DNA of 64,000 nt, taken from assembly GCA_900472175.1 (NCBI GenBank), contig UCHD01000010.1:1-64000 (forward strand), in the 5' to 3' direction. Numbering within the stretch: the stretch's first letter is position 1; each line of letters begins with the position of its first letter. This document shows positions 52,940 through 61,600 of the stretch, in pieces. The translations under genes were made by a program, and so were the position numbers. This DNA comes from Hyphomicrobiales bacterium. GTDB taxonomy: Bacteria; Pseudomonadota; Alphaproteobacteria; Rhizobiales; Rhizobiaceae. Below the pieces are notes generated by a model. The model made no database searches and had not been told where the DNA came from. It worked only from the letters and a program-made list of their open reading frames with translations.

Positions 52940-53998
52940 ATGACAAGCGTCCAGGAATTCGAAAAAACACTGGATCAGAGCGACAAAACAGTCGCTTCAT
53001 TCGAAGATCGTTCGCTTCTGCGGCGCGTTCAGCATTTCCTGCATTCGACACCGGCTGCCGTGCCGGCAATCGTGCTGATTGTATCCATCATCGTATTCGG
53101 CGTTTTGAAGGGCGAGCGGTTCTTCACGGCCGGAACGCTGACTTTGATCCTGCAGCAGATCGCCGTCGTCGGTATTCTCGGCGCCGCGCAGACGCTGGTC
53201 ATCCTGACCGCCGGTATCGACCTGTCGATCGGCGTTATCATGGTCCTGTCCGCGGTCGCCATGGGCAACTGCGCGGTCACCTATGGCATGCCGGCGCCGC
53301 TCGCCGTGCTCGTCGGCTTTGTCGTCGCTGGCGTTTGCGGCCTGATCAACGGCTTCCTCGTTGCCCGGGTGAAACTTCCCCCCTTCATCGTCACGCTCGG
53401 CACATGGAGCATCTTTGCGGCGACGAACTACATCTATTCCGCCAACGAAACCATTCGCCGGGCCGATATCGAGACGTCGGCGCCCTTCCTTGGAATCTTC
53501 GGGTACAGTCTGAAGATCGGCTCGGCGGTGTTCACGCTCGGGGTGATCATGATGGTCGTGCTGGTGCTGGTACTCTGGTATGCGCTCAATCACACCGCCT
53601 GGGGGCGGCACCTTTATGCCGTCGGTGACGATCCTGAAGCCGCTAAACTTTCCGGTATCCGCACCGACCGCGTCCTGCTCGGCACCTATGCGCTGGCAGG
53701 TCTGATTGCCGGACTTGCCGCCTGGGTCTCGATCGGCCGCAATGGTTCTATCTCGCCCTCCTGGGCGGTGACCGACTACAACCTGCAGGCCATCACCGCG
53801 GCGGTGATCGGCGGTATCTCGCTGTTCGGCGGCCGTGGCTCCATCCTCGGAACGCTGTTTGGCGCGCTGATCGTCGGCGTCGTGTCGATGGGCCTCAACA
53901 TGCTCGGTGCCGATCCGCAATGGAAAGTCGGTCTCACCGGTGTCCTCATCATCTCGGCCGTTGCGGTCGATCAATGGATCAGAAAGGTGGCCGGCTGA
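52940..53998 (+). CDS. frcC: Fructose ABC transporter, permease
   Basis: 352 residues, about ten membrane helices. The first is AVPAIVLIVSIIVFGVL. The RbsC-type pattern is clear: GAAQTLVILTAGIDLSIGV and, near the end, AVIGGISLFGGRGSILGTLFGA. It would form the channel of the fructose transporter. The ATG at 52940 has GGGAGGGAGG upstream; the open frame starts earlier but without a site. Its stop overlaps the frcA start by one base. Confidence 0.9.
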   Translation: MTSVQEFEKTLDQSDKTVASFEDRSLLRRVQHFLHSTPAAVPAIVLIVSIIVFGVLKGERFFTAGTLTLILQQIAVVGILGAAQTLVILTAGIDLSIGVIMVLSAVAMGNCAVTYGMPAPLAVLVGFVVAGVCGLINGFLVARVKLPPFIVTLGTWSIFAATNYIYSANETIRRADIETSAPFLGIFGYSLKIGSAVFTLGVIMMVVLVLVLWYALNHTAWGRHLYAVGDDPEAAKLSGIRTDRVLLGTYALAGLIAGLAAWVSIGRNGSISPSWAVTDYNLQAITAAVIGGISLFGGRGSILGTLFGALIVGVVSMGLNMLGADPQWKVGLTGVLIISAVAVDQWIRKVAG

Positions 53999-54771
53999 TG
54001 GAACCTCTTCTCACTGCACGCGGTATCGTCAAGCGCTACGGCCGCGTCACGGCCCTCGATCACTCCGATTTCGATCTCTATCCCGGCGAAATCCTCGCCG
54101 TGATCGGCGACAATGGCGCCGGAAAATCTTCGCTGATCAAGGCGATCTCAGGCGCCGTCCGGCCCGACGAGGGAGAAATCCGCCTTGACGGAAAGGTCGT
54201 GCACTTTTCCAATCCGATGGAGGCGCGCGCCGCTGGCATCGAGACCGTCTATCAGAACCTTGCACTGTCGCCGGCTCTGTCGATCGCCGACAACATGTTC
54301 CTCGGCCGCGAAATCCGCAGGAGCGGCCCGATAGGCTCGCTGTTCCGGATGCTCGACCGGCCGAAGATGGAAAAGATCGCCCGCGACAAATTGAGCGAAC
54401 TGGGGCTGATGACCATCCAGAACATCAATCAGGCGGTGGAAACCCTGTCCGGTGGCCAGCGTCAGGGGGTCGCGGTGGCACGCGCCGCAGCCTTCGGCTC
54501 CAAGGTCATCATCCTCGATGAGCCGACGGCGGCCCTTGGGGTGAAGGAATCGCGCAAGGTTCTGGAACTGATCCTCGACGTGCGCAAGCGCGGCCTGCCG
54601 ATCGTGCTGATCTCGCACAATATGCCGCATGTCTTCGAGGTGGCGGACCGCATCCACATCCACCGGCTCGGCAAACGCCTCTGCGTCATCAACCCGAAGG
54701 ACTATACGATGTCGGATGCCGTCGCCTTCATGACCGGCGCCAAGGTTCCGCCGGAGGCCGCTGCCGCATGA
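53998..54771 (+). CDS. frcA: Fructose ABC transporter, ATP-binding protein
   Basis: 257 residues with one ABC domain, Walker A GDNGAGKSSLI, signature LSGGQRQGV, Walker B VIILDEPTAALG and switch His in LISHNMPHV. Most sugar ABC ATPases of this family have two such domains in 500 residues; here there is one, as in known FrcA. The stop overlaps the frcK start (ATGA), coupling the two. Confidence 0.92.
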   Translation: MEPLLTARGIVKRYGRVTALDHSDFDLYPGEILAVIGDNGAGKSSLIKAISGAVRPDEGEIRLDGKVVHFSNPMEARAAGIETVYQNLALSPALSIADNMFLGREIRRSGPIGSLFRMLDRPKMEKIARDKLSELGLMTIQNINQAVETLSGGQRQGVAVARAAAFGSKVIILDEPTAALGVKESRKVLELILDVRKRGLPIVLISHNMPHVFEVADRIHIHRLGKRLCVINPKDYTMSDAVAFMTGAKVPPEAAAA

Positions 54772-55403
54772 CCATGACGCTTGCCGCCATTGCGGATCGC
54801 ATCGTCGAAAAGGCGGACAAATCGCCCCGCTTCATCGTCGCCATTGCCGGCCCTCCCGGGGCCGGCAAGTCGACGCTGGCCGATGCCTTGCACGACGAGT
54901 TGATGCGACGGGGCGAAAAATCGGCCGTGTTGCCGATGGACGGCTTTCACATGGACAACGGCATTCTCGAAGAGCGCGGCCTGCTGAAGCGCAAAGGCGC
55001 GCCGGAGACCTTCGATGTGCGCGCCTTCATCGATATCGTTTCGGCGGTTCGAAAAGCGGACGAAGAGGTTCTCGTGCCGGTATTCGACCGGTCGCGTGAA
55101 ATCGCCATTGCGTCGGCCCGGCCGGTGTCGCCTGAAACGCGGATTATCCTGGCGGAAGGCAATTATCTCTTGCTCGATGAAAAACCATGGTCGCGGCTCG
55201 ATGGCATGTTCGACCTGTCGATCTTCGTCGGTCCACCCTATGACGTTCTGGAAGAGCGGCTGCGGCAGCGCTGGGTCCATTATGGGCTGGATGCCGCGGG
55301 CATTGAATGGAAGCTCTACGGCAATGATCTGCCGAATGGCAAGCGGATCATCGACAATTCGAGGCCGGCCGATATTGCCATCGAGATTTTCGAAACGGCC
55401 TGA
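54768..55403 (+). CDS. frcK: P-loop kinase of the fructose operon
   Basis: 211 residues, uridine-kinase/panK-like P-loop protein. Walker A is VAIAGPPGAGKSTLADAL, then the substrate region VLPMDGFHMDNGILEE and RIILAEGNYLLLDE, and a lid with ERLRQRW. In S. meliloti frcK is the last gene of frcBCAK; its substrate is not certain, and true fructokinase activity is expected from the separate frk gene at 58949. It might phosphorylate the imported sugar or a nucleoside. A small hairpin follows. Confidence 0.88.
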   Translation: MTMTLAAIADRIVEKADKSPRFIVAIAGPPGAGKSTLADALHDELMRRGEKSAVLPMDGFHMDNGILEERGLLKRKGAPETFDVRAFIDIVSAVRKADEEVLVPVFDRSREIAIASARPVSPETRIILAEGNYLLLDEKPWSRLDGMFDLSIFVGPPYDVLEERLRQRWVHYGLDAAGIEWKLYGNDLPNGKRIIDNSRPADIAIEIFETA

Positions 55404-55416
55404 TGCCCGGCAATCG

Positions 55417-55442
55417 ATCATTGTTTTTCGCCACACAATGAT
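55417..55442 (+). terminator. Hairpin between frcK and pyrC
   Basis: ATCATTGT (55417-55424), a ten-base loop with TTTT and ACAATGAT (55435-55442). It could end the frc operon or be part of the pyrC leader. AT-rich stem, no T run after it. Confidence 0.35.
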
Positions 55443-55510
55443 GCTATCGGACCCTTCGGTCAGCGCATGCCCGAACCCATGCGCACACGATTGCGTCTGG
55501 AGATACCGCC

Positions 55511-56563
55511 ATGAGCCCACAGTCCGTCACCGAACTGACGATCCGCCGTCCTGACGACTGGCATCTGCATCTGCGTGATGGCGGCATGCTCAAGGGTGTG
55601 ATTGGCGACACCAGCCGCCACTTCGCGCGCGCCATCATCATGCCCAATCTTGTGCCGCCGGTGGTCACCACCGCCGATGCGATAGCCTATCGCGAACGCA
55701 TCATGGCAGTACTGCCGAAGGGTGACCGTTTCGAGCCGCTGATGACGCTTTATCTCACCGAGGGAACCAACCCGGATGACGTCGAAGCTGGTCATGCCAG
55801 CGGCCTGATCAAGGCCGTCAAACTCTATCCTGCCGGCGCGACCACCAATTCGCATGGCGGCGTGCGCAACTTTGAAAATGCCATGCCGGTTCTGGAGCGG
55901 ATGGCCAAGATCGGCCTGCCGCTTTGTGTGCATGGCGAGGTGACGACGCCGGAAGTCGATATTTTCGACCGCGAGGCCGTCTTCATCGAAACCGTGCTCG
56001 AGCCGTTGCGCACCCGCCTACCGGAACTCAAGGTGACGATGGAGCATGTCACCACCAAGGACGGTATCGACTACATCAAGTCGGCAAAGAGCAATCTCGC
56101 CGGTTCGATCACCACCCATCATCTGATTATCAATCGCAACGCCATTCTGGTCGGCGGTATCCGCCCGCATTATTATTGCCTCCCGGTCGCCAAGCGCGAG
56201 TTGCATCGCCTTGCGCTGCGGGCTGCGGCAACCTCCGGCGATGGCCGTTTCTTCCTCGGCACGGATTCTGCGCCGCATGTCGATCCGCTGAAGGAATGCG
56301 CCTGCGGCTGTGCCGGTATCTATACCTCGATCAACACGATGAGCTGCCTTGCGCATGTATTCGAGCAGGAAAATGCCCTGGACAAGCTGGAGGCCTTCAC
56401 CTCGCTGAATGGCCCGGCCTGGTATGGTCTGCCGGTCAACGAGGAAACGATCACATTGCGCAAGCAGGCGGAAGCTCTGACATTCCCGGAAAAGATCGAG
56501 ACGGAAGCAGGTACGGTGACGGTGTTCGATCCGATGTTTCCGCTGCATTGGGCCGTTTCCTGA
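55511..56563 (+). CDS. pyrC: Dihydroorotase (class II)
   Basis: 350 residues. PyrC closes carbamoyl aspartate to dihydroorotate, step three of UMP synthesis, with two zinc ions. The metal motif is [11 protein letters not shown] near the start; other metal or substrate residues are in [16 protein letters not shown] (carbamylated Lys), [14 protein letters not shown] and [10 protein letters not shown]. Length and pattern are those of E. coli-type PyrC. ATG at 55511 follows AGATACCGCC. It follows frcK by 107 bases and lies 1.6 kb from pyrE. Confidence 0.97.
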   Translation: MSPQSVTELTIRRPDDWHLHLRDGGMLKGVIGDTSRHFARAIIMPNLVPPVVTTADAIAYRERIMAVLPKGDRFEPLMTLYLTEGTNPDDVEAGHASGLIKAVKLYPAGATTNSHGGVRNFENAMPVLERMAKIGLPLCVHGEVTTPEVDIFDREAVFIETVLEPLRTRLPELKVTMEHVTTKDGIDYIKSAKSNLAGSITTHHLIINRNAILVGGIRPHYYCLPVAKRELHRLALRAAATSGDGRFFLGTDSAPHVDPLKECACGCAGIYTSINTMSCLAHVFEQENALDKLEAFTSLNGPAWYGLPVNEETITLRKQAEALTFPEKIETEAGTVTVFDPMFPLHWAVS

Positions 56564-56564
56564 A

Positions 56565-56582
56565 GGTGGGCCAAAGCCCGCC
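56565..56582. terminator. Short hairpin between pyrC and exported protein gene
   Basis: GGTGGGC, CAAA loop, GCCCGCC (one G-T pair), between convergent genes. No clear T run, so only a possible terminator. Confidence 0.4.
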
Positions 56583-56605
56583 TCCAGGAAACAGGCGTTG
56601 TCCTG

Positions 56606-57106
56606 TCAGGATTTGAGCTTCGAATTGCAGATGCTGTAGAAGCCGCCGCCCTTCTGGATCCAGGCAAGGCCGTTGAGTGAATTGTCGGCCTTGTCGGCCT
56701 TGTATTGATCGAGGCAGGTGTGCATGCGGGCCTTGCCTGCGGTCTCGGTCGAATATTTGGAATCGACCTTGGTCGGGAAGACGACGCCCTTTGGCGCCTT
56801 TGCCGTGGTCTTGGCCGGTTCCGGCATATTCTCCGTATTGGCCATCGATGGTTCCTGGTCGGTACTCATCTTGGCTGGTTTGGCCGCCGTTTTCGTGGAA
56901 GCCGGTGTCATGGATGTCGCGGCGGCATCGCTGCCACATTGTGCTTTGCGGAAATCGTTCCACTTCATTCCGTTCAGCGCTCCGGCCGCCTGGGCCGTTT
57001 TGTACTTGGCGCTGCAGTCCGTCATGCTCATGGCATTTGCGGCGGATGACAGCATGAAGGGAGCAAGGGAAAGCGCGGCGAGGGTGGCGAGATTGATCAT
57101 CTTCAT
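56606..57106 (-). CDS. Exported protein with two PsiF-like repeats
   Basis: 166 residues. Signal peptide about 1-25 (LATLAALSLAPFMLSSAANA). Two similar segments, DCSAKYKTAQAAGALNGMKW and CLDQYKADKADNSLNGLAWI, each with Cys, a basic helix and LNG(M/L)xW, then a second Cys; they flank a Thr/Ala/Lys/Pro-rich linker (about 60-110). It resembles small PsiF-repeat periplasmic proteins, whose role is unknown. Start at 57106; the longer frame upstream has no site. Confidence 0.7.
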   Translation of the reverse strand: MKMINLATLAALSLAPFMLSSAANAMSMTDCSAKYKTAQAAGALNGMKWNDFRKAQCGSDAAATSMTPASTKTAAKPAKMSTDQEPSMANTENMPEPAKTTAKAPKGVVFPTKVDSKYSTETAGKARMHTCLDQYKADKADNSLNGLAWIQKGGGFYSICNSKLKS

Positions 57107-57506
57107 TGGATAACCTCATGATACGAGGGCATCAGGCGTTCAGCGACGCGTTGAACGTCCGCCTCAACTGCAGATATGTCTCCCGGTTTGTGTCTGGATC
57201 GTGATTTTTTCTCTAATATAGCTAAAGCTTACCAAGAATTAATCTGGCGGATGTTGCCGGTGTCGCGCTACGTTGGCCGGGTGACAGACTGCCGTTCGAA
57301 ATCGGCGAGCGGCGGGCTTGATCGGGGAAAAAACTTCACCTAACAATGGGGCAGGCCGGATGCGGCCAGCCGCCCCGCAGTGCCCTGGCACGAATGGTGA
57401 ATGCATCCATCCAAACCTTCTCATCCCTGCCTTTTGGCGTTGATGGCGAACGGGTCAGCAGAGCGGGCACTGATCGTCCTGTTTGCCGCCAGACGGAGGA
57501 TGAACC
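57107..57506. other. Intergenic region, divergent promoters expected
   Basis: 400 bases without a supported gene. It should hold promoters for the exported protein (minus) and the glyoxalase-like protein (plus). An inverted repeat CGTTCA/TGAACG flanks 57137-57157, close to the minus gene. The 57200-57245 stretch is AT-rich with TATATT on the minus strand but no partner box. Confidence 0.5.
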
Positions 57507-58070
57507 ATGCGCGATTTTCGCGATGCAAAACTGATGGCAAAGGTGCTGAAACAAGCCTTTGCCAATCGCAACACAAACCTTTCCCACAGCGAAGCCCTTG
57601 AGATCGTCGCCGGTCAGTTTGGCTACGATCAATGGAATATCCTGTCGGCAAAGATCGACACGGCAGACAAGCCGCAAAGGCAGGACGGCCATGTCGGCAT
57701 TCAGCCGCCGATCCCGATCTTCCGCATCTTCGATGTCGCCAAGGCGATGGAGTTCTATTGCGGTTTTCTCGGCTTCACACTCGATTGGGAACACCGCTTC
57801 GGCGACAATTTTCCGCTCTATTGCCAGGTCACCCGGGAAGACATGATCCTGCATCTGAGCGAGCACGCCGGTGACGCGAGCCCCGGCGCCCGTGCCTTCG
57901 TCCGCGTCGGCGATGCCGTGGTGCTGCAGGCGGAACTGGCGGCCAAGAACTACCGCTACATGAAGCCCGGCGTGACAAAGGCACCGTGGGGGCTGGAGGT
58001 CGAGGTGATCGATCCCTTCAACAACCGCATCACCTTCTGCCAGCAGCAGGGCGAGAGCCAGAACGGCTGA
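57507..58070 (+). CDS. Glyoxalase-superfamily protein with N-terminal helical domain
   Basis: 187 residues. The N-terminal ~55 residues (DAKLMAKVLKQAFANRN, then SHSEALEIVAGQFGYDQW) form the helical domain that precedes some VOC proteins (Glyoxalase-related). The VOC part (about 70-185) has IPIFRIFDVAKAMEFYCGFL, DMILHLSEHAGDASPGAR and the ending EVIDPFNNRITFC. It resembles bleomycin-resistance-like or dioxygenase proteins; substrate unknown. ATG at 57507 has GGAGG about six bases upstream. Confidence 0.85.
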   Translation: MRDFRDAKLMAKVLKQAFANRNTNLSHSEALEIVAGQFGYDQWNILSAKIDTADKPQRQDGHVGIQPPIPIFRIFDVAKAMEFYCGFLGFTLDWEHRFGDNFPLYCQVTREDMILHLSEHAGDASPGARAFVRVGDAVVLQAELAAKNYRYMKPGVTKAPWGLEVEVIDPFNNRITFCQQQGESQNG

Positions 58071-58077
58071 TTTTGGC

Positions 58078-58099
58078 GGCGCGGCGGCTCTGCCGCGCC
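58078..58099 (+). terminator. Weak GC hairpin between glyoxalase and pyrE genes
   Basis: GGCGCGGC, six-base loop, GCCGCGCC, eight pairs, just after the stop codon at 58070. No T run. Confidence 0.35.
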
Positions 58100-58175
58100 C
58101 TCCACCTCTGGCATTGCGCGGCCCGACCTGCTATGCGGCGGGTAATAAAATCCCCCAGCTGCAGGAGCCCCGCCG

Positions 58176-58874
58176 ATGATCCAGACATCCTTTCCCGACA
58201 AGGCCGTGATGGCCGAACTCGTCGCCAAGATGCTCTGGGAAATCAAGGCGGTGCATTTCAGCGCCGACAAGCCCTACAAGCTGGCCTCCGGCATGGCGAG
58301 CCCGGTCTATATCGATTGCCGCAAGCTGATCTCGTATCCGCGCATTCGATCGGCCGTGATGGATTTTGCTGCGGCAACCGTGCTGCGCGAAGCCGGTTTC
58401 GAAAAATTCGATATCATTGCCGGTGGCGAGACGGCGGGCATCCCTTTCGCTGCGATGCTGGCCGAACGCCTGGCGCTGCCAATGATCTATGTCCGCAAGG
58501 CGCCCAAGGGCCATGGCCGCAATGCCCAGATCGAAGGCCATATGCCGGAAGGCGCCCGCGTTCTCGTCATCGAGGACCTGACGACAGCCGGCGGCTCGAT
58601 GTTCAAGTTCATCGATGCCATCCGCGCCGCTGGCGGTGTCGTCGATCACGGCATGGCTCTGTTCTACTACGATATCTTCCCGAAAGCCCGCGCCGAGATG
58701 TTGGACAAGGGTGTGACACTGCACAATATCGCTACCTGGCGCGATGTACTGGCTGTCGCCAAGCAGCAGAAATTGTTCGACGAAAAGACGCTGTCGGAGG
58801 TCGAGGCCTTCCTCAACGCGCCGCTCGAATGGTCCGGCCGCAACGGTGGTGTCAGCGAACTCGCGACCGCTTGA
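58176..58874 (+). CDS. pyrE: Orotate phosphoribosyltransferase
   Basis: 232 residues. PyrE joins orotate to PRPP, giving OMP. The PRPP motif [20 protein letters not shown] is intact. Orotate contacts come from [17 protein letters not shown] and [17 protein letters not shown]. Its length (longer than the 213 of E. coli) is typical for rhizobia. It starts 106 bases after the glyoxalase gene. Together with pyrC it covers two UMP synthesis steps; the other pyr genes are outside the window. Confidence 0.96.
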   Translation: MIQTSFPDKAVMAELVAKMLWEIKAVHFSADKPYKLASGMASPVYIDCRKLISYPRIRSAVMDFAAATVLREAGFEKFDIIAGGETAGIPFAAMLAERLALPMIYVRKAPKGHGRNAQIEGHMPEGARVLVIEDLTTAGGSMFKFIDAIRAAGGVVDHGMALFYYDIFPKARAEMLDKGVTLHNIATWRDVLAVAKQQKLFDEKTLSEVEAFLNAPLEWSGRNGGVSELATA

Positions 58875-58948
58875 AAACGGCGCTGGAAATCCGGCGGAGT
58901 TTGGTTTAAATCGATTGAAATTACATCCAGGATAGGGAGGACGTTGCC

Positions 58949-59875
58949 GTGATCGTTTGCTGTGGGGAAGCCTTGATCGACATGCTGCCACGTCAGACGA
59001 CGGCGGGCGAAACAGCGTTTGCTCCCTATTCCGGCGGTGCGATCTTCAACACGGCTATCGCTCTTGGGCGTCTCGGCATCCCGACCGGCTTCTTCACCGG
59101 TCTTTCCGACGATATGTTCGGCGACATGCTGCGCGAGACGCTGAAATCCAGCAATGTCGATTTCGGTCCCTGCGCAACCCTTTCGCTGCACACGACAGTC
59201 GCGTTCGTCAAACTGGTCAACGGTTCGGCGACCTATGCGTTCTTCGACGAAAATACGGCAGGCCGGATGATCACCAAGGATCACCTTCCGGCGCTTGGCG
59301 ATTTCTGCGAGGCGCTGCATTTCGGCGCCATCAGCCTGATCCCTGAACCGTGCGGATCGACCTACGAAGCGTTGATGACCCGCGAGCATCAGAAGCGGGT
59401 GATTTCCTTCGATCCCAACATCCGCCCCGGTTTCATCAAGGATGCCGAAGCCCACAAGGCCCGCATGTTGCGCATGGCAGCGATGTCCGACATCGTCAAA
59501 TTCTCCGATGAGGACCTCGACTGGTTCGGGGAAGAGGGCGGCCATGACGAACTGGTGGCCAAATGGCTTAAGCGCGGCCCGAAACTCGTCGTCATTACCA
59601 AGGGTGCGGATGGGGCCGATGGTTATACGGTGCGCGGCAAGGTCTCGGTTCCAGGCGAAAAGGTCGAGGTCGTCGATACCGTCGGTGCCGGCGATACGTT
59701 CGATGCCGGCATCCTGGCGTCGCTGAAGATGAACAATCTCCTGACGAAGGAACAGGTCGCGAATCTCAGCGAGAGTGCCGTCCGCGACGCTTTGGCACTG
59801 GGTGCGAAGGCGGCCGCCGTTACCGTTTCGCGGGCGGGGGCAAACCCGCCGTGGAGCTACGAGATCGGGCTTTAA
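58949..59875 (+). CDS. frk: Fructokinase, PfkB family
   Basis: 308 residues of the ribokinase fold. The start CCGEALIDMLPRQTT, then FNTAIALGRLGIPTGFFTG, and the catalytic C-terminal motif VVDTVGAGDTFDAGILASL with base Asp and oxyanion glycines. GTG start at 58949 with AGGGAGG about nine bases upstream. It phosphorylates fructose to fructose-6-phosphate; the sequence is close to rhizobial Frk as I remember it. Fits the FrcBCA import and Pgi at the window end. Confidence 0.92.
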   Translation: MIVCCGEALIDMLPRQTTAGETAFAPYSGGAIFNTAIALGRLGIPTGFFTGLSDDMFGDMLRETLKSSNVDFGPCATLSLHTTVAFVKLVNGSATYAFFDENTAGRMITKDHLPALGDFCEALHFGAISLIPEPCGSTYEALMTREHQKRVISFDPNIRPGFIKDAEAHKARMLRMAAMSDIVKFSDEDLDWFGEEGGHDELVAKWLKRGPKLVVITKGADGADGYTVRGKVSVPGEKVEVVDTVGAGDTFDAGILASLKMNNLLTKEQVANLSESAVRDALALGAKAAAVTVSRAGANPPWSYEIGL

Positions 59876-59882
59876 TCCAGCG

Positions 59883-60929
59883 TCAAGCCGCCGATCCGAG
59901 CTTGCGGCCGCGCCCGGCGAAAGCGCTGCGCGGTACGCCCGCGAGATTGGACAGAAACTGGCGGGCACATTCGCTCCAGCTGAACGTCAGGGCTTTTTGC
60001 CGTGCGTCCTCCCGGGACAGTGTCAAAGCCGCGAGCGCCGCCTCCCGCAGATCGGTGGAGAGCGCGCCGCCGCCATCTCCCAGAATATCTTTTGGTGCGG
60101 TCACCGGAAAGGCGGCAACCGGGCAGCCGCTGGCGAGCGCTTCCAGGATGACGTTGCCAAATGTATCGACCCGGCTTGGAAAGACGAACACGTCAGCCGA
60201 TGCGTAAAGCGTCGCCAGGTCCGCTCCTAGGCGCTTGCCGAGGAAGTAGACATCCGGATAGCGCTGCCGCAACGCGGCCAGGTCCGGGCCGTCGCCCACG
60301 ACGATCTTGGTCCCGGGCAGGTCGAGATCGAGGAAGGCCGGCAGGTTCTTCTCGACCGCTACCCGCCCGACATTGAGGAAGATCGGGCGGGAAAACGGCA
60401 GGTCCTGACGGCGTGCCGGATCGAACAAAGCCGTATCGATACCCCGTGTCCAGCGCTTGATATTGTGAAACCCGTGCGCGGCCATTTCGGTGCCGAGCGA
60501 CGCGGTCGCGACCATCATGCCATTACCGGAATTGTGAAACTGGCGCAGCCACCAATAGCTCCAACTTTCGGGGATAGGCAGGCGGGCGCTGACGAACTCT
60601 GGAAAGCGGGTGTGATAGCTCGTGGTGAACGGCAGGCCCCGGCGCAGGCAGATACCGCGTGCCACGAGACCAAGTGGCCCTTCCGTGGCGATATGGATGT
60701 AGTCGGGCGCCACCGCGTCTATTTCGCCCGCCACCTGCTTGCGCGTTGGCAGCGCCAGCCGGATGTCGGGATAGAAGGGCAACGGAAAGGTGGTAAAACG
60801 TTCCGGCGTCAGGAAGTGAATGGCGATGCCTTGTTCTTTCAGGGAGCGGGCGAGCTCATCGAGCGTACGCACAACACCATTGACCTGCGGATGCCAGGCA
60901 TCGGTAACAACGAGAACGGTTTTTTCCAT
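59883..60929 (-). CDS. Glycosyltransferase family 4 protein
   Basis: 348 residues, GT-B fold. N-terminal domain with VLVVTDAWHPQVNGVVRTLD and IATEGPLGLVARG; C-terminal domain with FLNVGRVAVEKNLPAFLDL, VVGDGPDLAAL and the acidic EX7E region FVFPSRVDTFGNVILEALAS. No membrane helix. Related alpha-mannosyl or diacylglycerol glucosyl/glucuronosyl transferases (rhizobial Agt) are the closest group I know; donor and acceptor cannot be proven. It converges on frk with only seven bases between. Confidence 0.85.
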   Translation of the reverse strand: MEKTVLVVTDAWHPQVNGVVRTLDELARSLKEQGIAIHFLTPERFTTFPLPFYPDIRLALPTRKQVAGEIDAVAPDYIHIATEGPLGLVARGICLRRGLPFTTSYHTRFPEFVSARLPIPESWSYWWLRQFHNSGNGMMVATASLGTEMAAHGFHNIKRWTRGIDTALFDPARRQDLPFSRPIFLNVGRVAVEKNLPAFLDLDLPGTKIVVGDGPDLAALRQRYPDVYFLGKRLGADLATLYASADVFVFPSRVDTFGNVILEALASGCPVAAFPVTAPKDILGDGGGALSTDLREAALAALTLSREDARQKALTFSWSECARQFLSNLAGVPRSAFAGRGRKLGSAA

Positions 60930-61117
60930 AGGTCGCCTCGACGGGGATTTGCCACCTGCCGGGAAGCACCGGCTGACCTCGAATCAGGTGACGGCTGCAA
61001 TTGACCCGTTTGATCATGCTCTGATGACAGGCGGATGATCGGCATATCCACGGGCGGCCTCATCGGGTGGTGGCGGTTGGTTGATCCGGGCGCAATTGCG
61101 CCCGGCCAGTGCCGATC

Positions 61118-61471
61118 CTATTGTGTGCTCAAGGCGGGAAGGACGAGATCTCCGACCTTGTAGATGTGAAATTCGCTTTTCGACACGGTGTCCAGCGACT
61201 TGAATTTCTCCACGAAGACCGGATCAGAGAAAAACTCGTCGACATTGTCGGCGCTGTGGATTGCCTCGATGTTGACGACGGTCTTGCCGTCGGTGCTTTT
61301 CGACAGGTTGCTCCAGAGAAAACCTGCCTTGCGTTCGGCAACATAGTGCACGACGTCCTGGATGATCCGGAATGCCTCATCCTGTTTGCCCGGGTGGGCG
61401 TGGATGACGTTCACGACAAACACGGTTGGCTGCGGAGTGAGTTGAAATTCGGCCTTTGGGGAGTGAGTCAC
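61118..61471 (-). CDS. Antibiotic biosynthesis monooxygenase (ABM) domain protein
   Basis: 117 residues, a ferredoxin-like dimeric alpha/beta barrel. The ABM pattern is visible: VFVVNVIHAHPGKQDEAFRI, then AGFLWSNLSKSTDGKTVVNI and FFSDPVFVEKFKSL. Such proteins oxidise small aromatic or polyketide compounds without cofactors or are uncharacterised. GTG start at 61471 with GGAG upstream. The frame open to 61855 is a shadow of the divergent LysR. That LysR gene is the likely regulator. Confidence 0.82.
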   Translation of the reverse strand: MTHSPKAEFQLTPQPTVFVVNVIHAHPGKQDEAFRIIQDVVHYVAERKAGFLWSNLSKSTDGKTVVNIEAIHSADNVDEFFSDPVFVEKFKSLDTVSKSEFHIYKVGDLVLPALSTQ

Positions 61472-61569
61472 GTTGTCTCCATTCGCAAAACGATGGGCGG
61501 AAAATGCCGCCGGATCGAGACTTAATGCGTGGCGATGCGTGGAAAAACGGGTTATGGCTCCGTTGATAG

Positions 61570-61585
61570 CGGACATGGATGTCCG
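61570..61585. promoter_or_regulatory. Perfect inverted repeat before LysR start
   Basis: CGGACAT-GG-ATGTCCG (7-2-7), just ahead of GGAG (61590-61593) and the GTG at 61601. Possibly an operator for the LysR protein or a hairpin in its leader. Confidence 0.4.
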
Positions 61586-61600
61586 TAATGGAGCGTCGCC

